NCBI RefSeq assembly: GCF_045038035.1
Contig: NZ_CP173427.1
Location: 930,001-994,000, forward strand
Length of the DNA stretch: 64,000 nt
Direction of reading: 5' to 3'
Origin: Paenibacillus_F chitinolyticus_A
GTDB taxonomy: Bacteria; Bacillota; Bacilli; Paenibacillales; NBRC-103111
Part shown: piece by piece, positions 59,479 to 64,000 of the stretch
Numbering within the stretch: position 1 is the first letter of the stretch
How the letters are laid out: the number at the start of each line of letters is the position of its first letter
Made by a program: the position numbers and the translations under genes
The notes under the pieces: model-generated
Database searches by the model: none
What the model was told of the DNA's origin: nothing
The model's input: only the letters and a program-made list of their open reading frames with translations

Positions 59479-59745
59479 GGGTAAAGGAAAACCTCCTCTT
59501 GTTTTTATGACCACGTTTTGTGTACGTGCGATAGGGACTTGAGGGCCTACGATGGTCATCAAAAGCTTCCGCCCACGCTTATCGGCGGCTGCAGGGGAGT
59601 GACAGAGGACCGGCTCGATTCCGGCTTGTCCTTTATACTGTTCGGGGAGTTTGACCGAATTGTTTCCGTAGGAACGAAAAAAATGGATAGGCGATCCAGT
59701 TTTAAAAAGAAAGAGACCCACAGCAACGGGCTGCGGGTCTTAAGA
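59479..59745 (-). other. Long sleB leader preceded by a minus-strand terminator
   Basis: About 230 bases of GC-rich sequence between the sleB start and a strong hairpin (59714-59736; minus strand AGACCCGCAGC / GCTGTGGGTCT then CTTTCTTTTT). The leader has several short stems but no RNA class is recognised. The hairpin could end a small transcript or attenuate sleB. The remaining bases to 59950 are AT-rich without a gene. Confidence 0.35.
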
Positions 59746-59950
59746 TTTATTTATTAAAAGGGGGTCGAGTTTTAGTATAGAGCTTTTATATTAAAGGAAG
59801 ATGAAAACTGGATTGCAGTTCTGTTACAAATTGTTATCGGAATGTATTCTCATCGCCCGCGGAATGGTATAGTTCTAGAAGAGCTTCACAACAACGCTTG
59901 CACAGAGCAGCTTAGAGGTTAAATAAGACAGAATTTGAAGGTGAACGGTT

Positions 59951-62287
59951 TTGAGTCAGGCTCCTTTTTACACCGTGCCTCCGGGTACGGGTCACACGAA
60001 TATTCCGCAAGCCGTCATGGCTTCCGTACATACAAGCAGGGAACTGGTCCCGGACGGGGACCGGGACGCTTTTTACTTCCGCCGCCTGGAGGCGCAGGGC
60101 ATAGCCCTGAACGAGCCGCAGATCCGGGCGGTGAGACACTTCGAAGGACCGCTGCTGACGCTGGCGGGCGCCGGTTCGGGCAAAACGTCCGTGCTCGTCT
60201 GCCGGACGGGGTATTTGCTCGCGGTGCGCGGGATCCGGGCGGCGGGCATTTTACTTGTCACGTTTTCCAGCAAAGCCGCGGCCGAAATGAGAGAACGCAT
60301 CGCCGCGCTGCCGGGAATAACGGCCGAGGAAGCTTCCCGGCTTCAAGCGCGGACGTTTCACTCTTTTTTTCTGCGGGTCATCAGGAGCCAGGGCGTTCAA
60401 GATGAGATTTTTAACGAGACGCGCAGGCAGCACATCCTGCTCAAGCAGATTATGCGGGAGCTGGGCATCCCCGATACGTATCAGCCCGAGACGCTTCTGA
60501 CGCTGCTTTCCTCCTATAAAATGAACCGGACGGAGCTTCAGGACCTGCCGCTGCAAACGAAGGAAGAAAAAGAAATCCGGAGCATTCTGATCCGCTATGA
60601 AGAGTGGAAGCGGGCCAACGCCAAAATCGACTTCGACGACGTGCTTCTCCGGGCGCACCGTATGCTGAAGGAGAACGAGAGCCTGCTGCGCTCGCTGCAA
60701 AATCGTTTCCAGTATGTCATGGTAGACGAGTTTCAGGACACGAACGGCATCCAGTACGAGCTTATCCGCATGATTGCGGCGCCGCAGAACCATTTGATGG
60801 TGGTCGGGGATGACGACCAGACGATTTATTCGTTTAACGGGGCGCGCAGCGAATTTATTCTCCATTTTGAAAAAGAGTTCCCGTCCGCCAAGGTGATCAC
60901 GCTGGCGATTAATTACCGCTCGGGGGCATCCATCGTCGGTCTCGGGAACGAAATCATCCGGCACAACAAGATGCGGCGGGTGAAGACGCTGAAAGCCGCG
61001 AACGCGGGCAGTGCCCGGCCTCAATATATCCGGCCCCTGACGACCGACGAGGAAGCGGAAATCGTCCTCACCCGTATCCGGCAGGATGTGGAGCAGGGAA
61101 GACGCAGTTACGGGGACTTCGCCGTGCTTTACCGCTCCGCAAGCAACAACCGCGCTCTGCTGGAGCAGCTCGTTCTGCGGGACATCCCCTATATCGATTA
61201 CGGGGACGGGCAGCTGCTGTACGAGCATTGGCTGATCAAGCCCGTTCTGGATCATATGCGCCTGTCTCTGAACCGCCGCGACTTCGAGGCGATGGAGGGG
61301 GTGCTGCCGTCCCTGTACATCAACCGCGAGCACGGGATGGCGTATATCCGCCGGCAGGAGGCCCTGCAGCCGAAGAAAGGGCCGCTGGTCCATTTGCTGT
61401 CGATGCCGGACAAGAAGGACTTCCAAATAGAGAAGATCCAGACAAGGCTGGAATTGATCCGGGAGCTGAAAAAGCTGAAGCCTTTGGATGCGATCCGCAA
61501 AATGCGCGTGCAGTTCTACGACGCCTACGTCGAGACGGACGGGCGGAAGCAGCCGACCCAGCACAAGGAGATGCTCAAAGAGATGCTGGACGAGCTGGAA
61601 ACGTCGGCGGAACGGTTCCGCACCACGGCCGAGTTCGTCCTGTTCGTGGACGATGTGCTGTCCCGGAGCAGGCAGAGCGGCCGCCATCTCTCCGAGGAGC
61701 AGGGCGACCGGGTCGCATTGATGACCATTCACCGTTCGAAAGGGTTGGAGTTTCCGGTCGTCGTCCTGATCGGAGCGTGCGAGGGCAGCTTGCCCCACAG
61801 CTCCGTACTGGACCCGAAAGCGGCGGACAGCGCCGCCGATCTCGAAGAGGAACGGCGCCTCGCCTACGTGGCCGTTACCCGGGCCCGCGAGGAGCTCATC
61901 GTAAGCTCGCCTTCCCTGTACAGGGGAAGAAAGGCGGGCGTCTCGCGGTTCGTCGTGTCCGCTTTTACGGGGCGGAGCGGCGATTCGCCGGCTTCCGGCC
62001 GACGCGAGCAGCCGTCCTCCGGCAAGCGGACCGTCACGGCGGTGAGCCGCACCGCACCGGCGTCCGGCAGGGCACCGGAGCGAAGCGCACCGGCCGGGCC
62101 GGTACGCACGGAGACGGTGCCCGCGTGGCTCTGCACCGGGCCGGGCTGCAACGCCTGGGTGCGGATCGCCGCCGGCGAACACGCCGCGGGCAAGGCATCC
62201 GGTGCGCCGGCGAAGGCCTGCCCGCTGTGCGGGGCGCCGATGACGGCGGGCCGCCGGGAAGCGGCCGTGCGCACGGCCGGTCGTTGA
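59951..62287 (+). CDS. UvrD/PcrA-family ATP-dependent helicase (YjcD-like)
   Basis: A 778-residue superfamily 1A helicase. Q-motif LNEPQIRAVRHFEGPLL, Walker A LAGAGSGKTSVLV near 73, motif Ia VTFSSKAAAEMRERI, motif II VMVDEFQDTN near 258, motif III VVGDDDQTIYSFNGA, motif IV INYRSGASI, motif V LMTIHRSKGLEFPVV, motif VI YVAVTRAREEL. The C-terminus after residue 690 is an Ala/Pro/Ser-rich linker and a possible zinc knuckle (CTGPGC and CPLCGAPM). TTG at 59951 is 7 bases after AAGGTG. Role in DNA repair is family knowledge. Confidence 0.9.
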   Translation: MSQAPFYTVPPGTGHTNIPQAVMASVHTSRELVPDGDRDAFYFRRLEAQGIALNEPQIRAVRHFEGPLLTLAGAGSGKTSVLVCRTGYLLAVRGIRAAGILLVTFSSKAAAEMRERIAALPGITAEEASRLQARTFHSFFLRVIRSQGVQDEIFNETRRQHILLKQIMRELGIPDTYQPETLLTLLSSYKMNRTELQDLPLQTKEEKEIRSILIRYEEWKRANAKIDFDDVLLRAHRMLKENESLLRSLQNRFQYVMVDEFQDTNGIQYELIRMIAAPQNHLMVVGDDDQTIYSFNGARSEFILHFEKEFPSAKVITLAINYRSGASIVGLGNEIIRHNKMRRVKTLKAANAGSARPQYIRPLTTDEEAEIVLTRIRQDVEQGRRSYGDFAVLYRSASNNRALLEQLVLRDIPYIDYGDGQLLYEHWLIKPVLDHMRLSLNRRDFEAMEGVLPSLYINREHGMAYIRRQEALQPKKGPLVHLLSMPDKKDFQIEKIQTRLELIRELKKLKPLDAIRKMRVQFYDAYVETDGRKQPTQHKEMLKEMLDELETSAERFRTTAEFVLFVDDVLSRSRQSGRHLSEEQGDRVALMTIHRSKGLEFPVVVLIGACEGSLPHSSVLDPKAADSAADLEEERRLAYVAVTRAREELIVSSPSLYRGRKAGVSRFVVSAFTGRSGDSPASGRREQPSSGKRTVTAVSRTAPASGRAPERSAPAGPVRTETVPAWLCTGPGCNAWVRIAAGEHAAGKASGAPAKACPLCGAPMTAGRREAAVRTAGR

Positions 62288-62658
62288 GGGCGCTGGCTTG
62301 GAGCCCGCTGTCGGGCCGGGCTTGTCCGGTGAGCGGGCACGACTGCGCCGAGCGGGCACGACTGCGCCGAGCGGTCACCGTGCCGTCCGGACTGCCGGGC
62401 AGCGGCCGTTGAAGGCACGGCTTGGAGCCCCGCTGCGGGCTGGGCGGGCCCGGCTCGGCGAACCGCCTGCCGCTGACGGGCGGGATCGCCCGGGCTGGCT
62501 CCGCTGCGCGTGCCGAAGCCTACGGGCTCTGCGGTCAGCGTCCAAGCCGCTCGTACTCGGCGGAAATGGCTGCCGGAGCACCGTCGGCGCGTCGCTAACG
62601 GCGATTGCGACACTCCCACAATCCAGCCGGAATCGCACATGCCCGCACACTGCCTAAT
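62288..62658. repeat. GC-rich region with imperfect repeats
   Basis: No gene. CGGGCACGACTGCGCCGAG occurs twice in tandem at about 62332-62370, and a longer unit (GGCTTGGAGCCC...) at about 62294 recurs imperfectly at about 62418. Very high GC. Probably expansion of sequence after the helicase gene. Confidence 0.5.
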
Positions 62659-62700
62659 AAAAAGAACGGACCGGCATTCCATACCCGGTCCGTTCTTTTT
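62659..62700. terminator. Bidirectional terminator
   Basis: 16-base arms starting AAAAAGAACGGACCGG around a 10-base loop; A-run and T-run on either side. Between helicase (plus) and cupin gene (minus, whose stop touches it). Confidence 0.9.
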
Positions 62701-63205
62701 ATGTCCACAAGCGGAGGAGCGGCCCCTCCTCACCGAAAACCGGATCGGTCTCCGGCACGGGAACGCTGCCGATCTTTTCCCGGATGGCGGGAGTTACGCT
62801 CTCGTTCTCTTTGTGAAGGTCGGGCTCCGCGCCGCCCGGATAGGCCCCTACGATCTTGAAGTCGGGGCTGCCGGACAGTTTTTTGTGTCCGGTGCCGGCA
62901 GGCAGCACGACCACATCGCCGGTCCTCAGCTCTACCTGCTCGCCATGCTCGCCGCCGAGCCGGATTACCGCGCTTCCGCTAATGACGCCGAGCACCTCGT
63001 GCGCGTTGCTGTGGTAATGATGGTAATCGAACACGCCGTTGGTCCAGCTGTTCAGCCAGTTATGCCGGTTAAACAGCCTCTCCGTCTGCTCCGCATTTTC
63101 CGAGAAAACCCCGCTGTACAGAAGCACGGGCAAACGGGGATGGTTCGGAATCGCGCCGTCTTCTTTGAAAAAAAATGTTTTCACATCCATGTCCGCTGCA
63201 CTCAT
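62699..63205 (-). CDS. Cupin-domain protein
   Basis: A 168-residue single-domain cupin. Metal motif 1 DYHHYHSNAHEVLGVISGSAVI and motif 2 LRTGDVVVLPAGTGHKKL are present with three His, one Glu and a last His as ligands, then FKIVGAYPGG. This sub-family (often YjlB-like) has no assigned reaction; dioxygenase or isomerase activity is possible. ATG at 63205 is 9 bases after GGGAGG. Confidence 0.85.
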   Translation of the reverse strand: MSAADMDVKTFFFKEDGAIPNHPRLPVLLYSGVFSENAEQTERLFNRHNWLNSWTNGVFDYHHYHSNAHEVLGVISGSAVIRLGGEHGEQVELRTGDVVVLPAGTGHKKLSGSPDFKIVGAYPGGAEPDLHKENESVTPAIREKIGSVPVPETDPVFGEEGPLLRLWT

Positions 63206-63321
63206 TTAAAGCTCCCTCCCTAAATCGACCGTCAAAATTAACTCTTGAAATTACGGGACTAAATTGTTGACCCTACTTATAGTTAACCTTCCCGCTATTT
63301 TTTTAATACGCGAAAATAAAC

Positions 63322-63355
63322 CAAAAAACCTCCTCCGTTTTGGAACGGAAGAGGT
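63322..63355 (-). terminator. Terminator of the last SDR gene
   Basis: Minus strand ACCTCTTCCGTT / AACGGAGGAGGT (one mismatch) followed by TTTTTT. Confidence 0.75.
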
Positions 63356-63420
63356 CTTGTTGCGAATTGCGCTTTAGGGGCTGCCCGGTCGAACTCCCGG
63401 AAAAGCTTTGAAACCGGCCG

Positions 63421-64000
63421 TTACTGAGGATTGGTTGTCCAGATTCCGGCAGTCTTGATGAATACGCGCGGAGGAAGCTTCAGCGCGGCGGTAATCAGCT
63501 CCGCTACGTCTTCCGGCTGCATCATCCGGTCTTCGTCGCCGATTTTAAGACCTGCATTGCTCGCCAGATCGGTATTGACGGTGCTTGGCGTAAGCGCCGT
63601 TACGCGGATGTTGGATTTGCGGACTTCCTGCATGAGCGCCTCGGTCAGACCGAGGACCCCGAATTTGGAGGCACAGTAAGCCGATCCGGTCGCAAAACCG
63701 CGTTCTCCGGCCGTAGAGGCCACATTAATGATATTTCCGCTGTTTTGCTGGATCATGCCCGGCAGGACGGCACGCGTCACATAGTAGGTTCCCATGAGGT
63801 TGACCTGAATAATGCGCTCCCACTGTTCGGGGTCCATATCCGCCACCGTGCCGAATTGGGCGATTCCCGCATTGTTGATCAAAATATCAACATGGCCGAG
63901 CTCTCCGGTTAGGGAGGAAATAGTCTGCTGCACTTCGGATGGTTTCGAAATATCGGCGGAAGCATAGAAAACGTTGACTCCGTAAGTACCGGAAAGCTCT
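63421..64000 (-). CDS. 3-ketoacyl-ACP-reductase-like SDR, 5' end cut
   Basis: The 3' 193 codons of an SDR running off the right edge. Visible: NNAG (ILINNAGIAQFG), catalytic Ser in IINVASTAGERG and Tyr/Lys in SAYCASKFGVLG, then VTALTPSTVNTDLAS. The cofactor-binding N-terminus lies outside. The pattern fits FabG-like or YkvO-type reductases. Ends at 63421 before its own terminator. Confidence 0.85.
   Translation of the reverse strand, partial: ELSGTYGVNVFYASADISKPSEVQQTISSLTGELGHVDILINNAGIAQFGTVADMDPEQWERIIQVNLMGTYYVTRAVLPGMIQQNSGNIINVASTAGERGFATGSAYCASKFGVLGLTEALMQEVRKSNIRVTALTPSTVNTDLASNAGLKIGDEDRMMQPEDVAELITAALKLPPRVFIKTAGIWTTNPQ

Noticed and set aside
59479..59745. Cyclic-di-AMP (ydaO) riboswitch before sleB
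   Set aside because: A few short matches exist, but the conserved blocks are not in the right order; left as an unclassified leader.
60251..62359. 702-codon minus-strand frame opposite the helicase
   Set aside because: Antisense of all conserved helicase motifs; composition typical of GC-rich shadow frames.

Overview
The window comes from a Gram-positive, endospore-forming chromosome, most likely Paenibacillus or a close relative. The evidence is a moderately high GC content with strong AGGAGG-type ribosome binding sites, frequent GTG and TTG starts, SigA, SigH and SigD-type promoters, a SleB cortex hydrolase, a decayed S-layer-homology protein, EfeOBU with a Fur box, a beta-propeller phytase with a Pho box, and lipoproteins with Bacillales-type lipoboxes. 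No rRNA, tRNA or CRISPR array was found. Both window edges cut genes (a Ser/Thr kinase at the left, an SDR at the right).

Layout. 1-12.5 kb: kinase fragment, TPR protein, small membrane protein, a hexuronate operon (gntR-uxuA-SDR) with a palindrome inside its promoter, an acetyl-xylan-esterase-like gene, GNAT, Gfo/Idh/MocA with a divergent AraC regulator, YbaK, a lipoprotein cyclophilin and a glutathione peroxidase. 12.6-18.2 kb: a 5.57-kb mobile unit flanked by a 21-bp palindromic duplication, ending in an intact IS1182-family IS and carrying AT-rich cargo plus several pseudogenes. 18.2-30.1 kb: exonuclease, MBL hydrolase, a broken MazG-like gene, an orphan SigH-driven histidine kinase, a two-gene NHLP-type peptide plus class I isoprenoid-synthase-fold locus, a chemoreceptor, and a proline catabolism pair next to an unusual sigma-54 activator homologue. 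30.4-35.3 kb: a methyltransferase followed by NUDIX, PnuC and NadR-like genes (NAD metabolism). 35.4-42 kb: VOC protein, Fur-controlled efeOBU, phytase. 42-49.7 kb: SDR, LLM monooxygenase, MsrA, DeoD, a small AT-rich island of remnants, a TRM11-like methyltransferase. 50-55 kb: a complete fructoselysine locus frlC-frlA-frlB-frlD-frlR. 55-64 kb: nitroreductase, lipoprotein, ECF sigma/anti-sigma pair, SleB, UvrD-like helicase, cupin, SDR.

How genes work together. Several carbohydrate modules sit side by side (hexuronate, acetylated xylan, fructoselysine, Gfo/Idh). The frl genes form a full uptake and degradation route with a local GntR/UTRA regulator, and closely similar promoter-downstream motifs occur in front of frlC and frlB. 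Iron (efe), phosphate (phytase) and NAD salvage modules each have recognisable promoter elements.

The most novel-looking item is at 22.07-23.33 kb: a peptide with a nitrile-hydratase-like (NHLP) leader and a short tail ending in Trp, downstream of an enzyme with two Asp-rich DDxxD motifs. The gene order enzyme-then-peptide recalls comQ-comX, and a SigH-promoted orphan histidine kinase converges on the peptide gene. A prenylated or terpenoid-modified peptide is an inference, not shown by the sequence. The second strong observation is the palindrome-targeting IS1182 unit. All identifications are by reading the sequence; no database search was possible.
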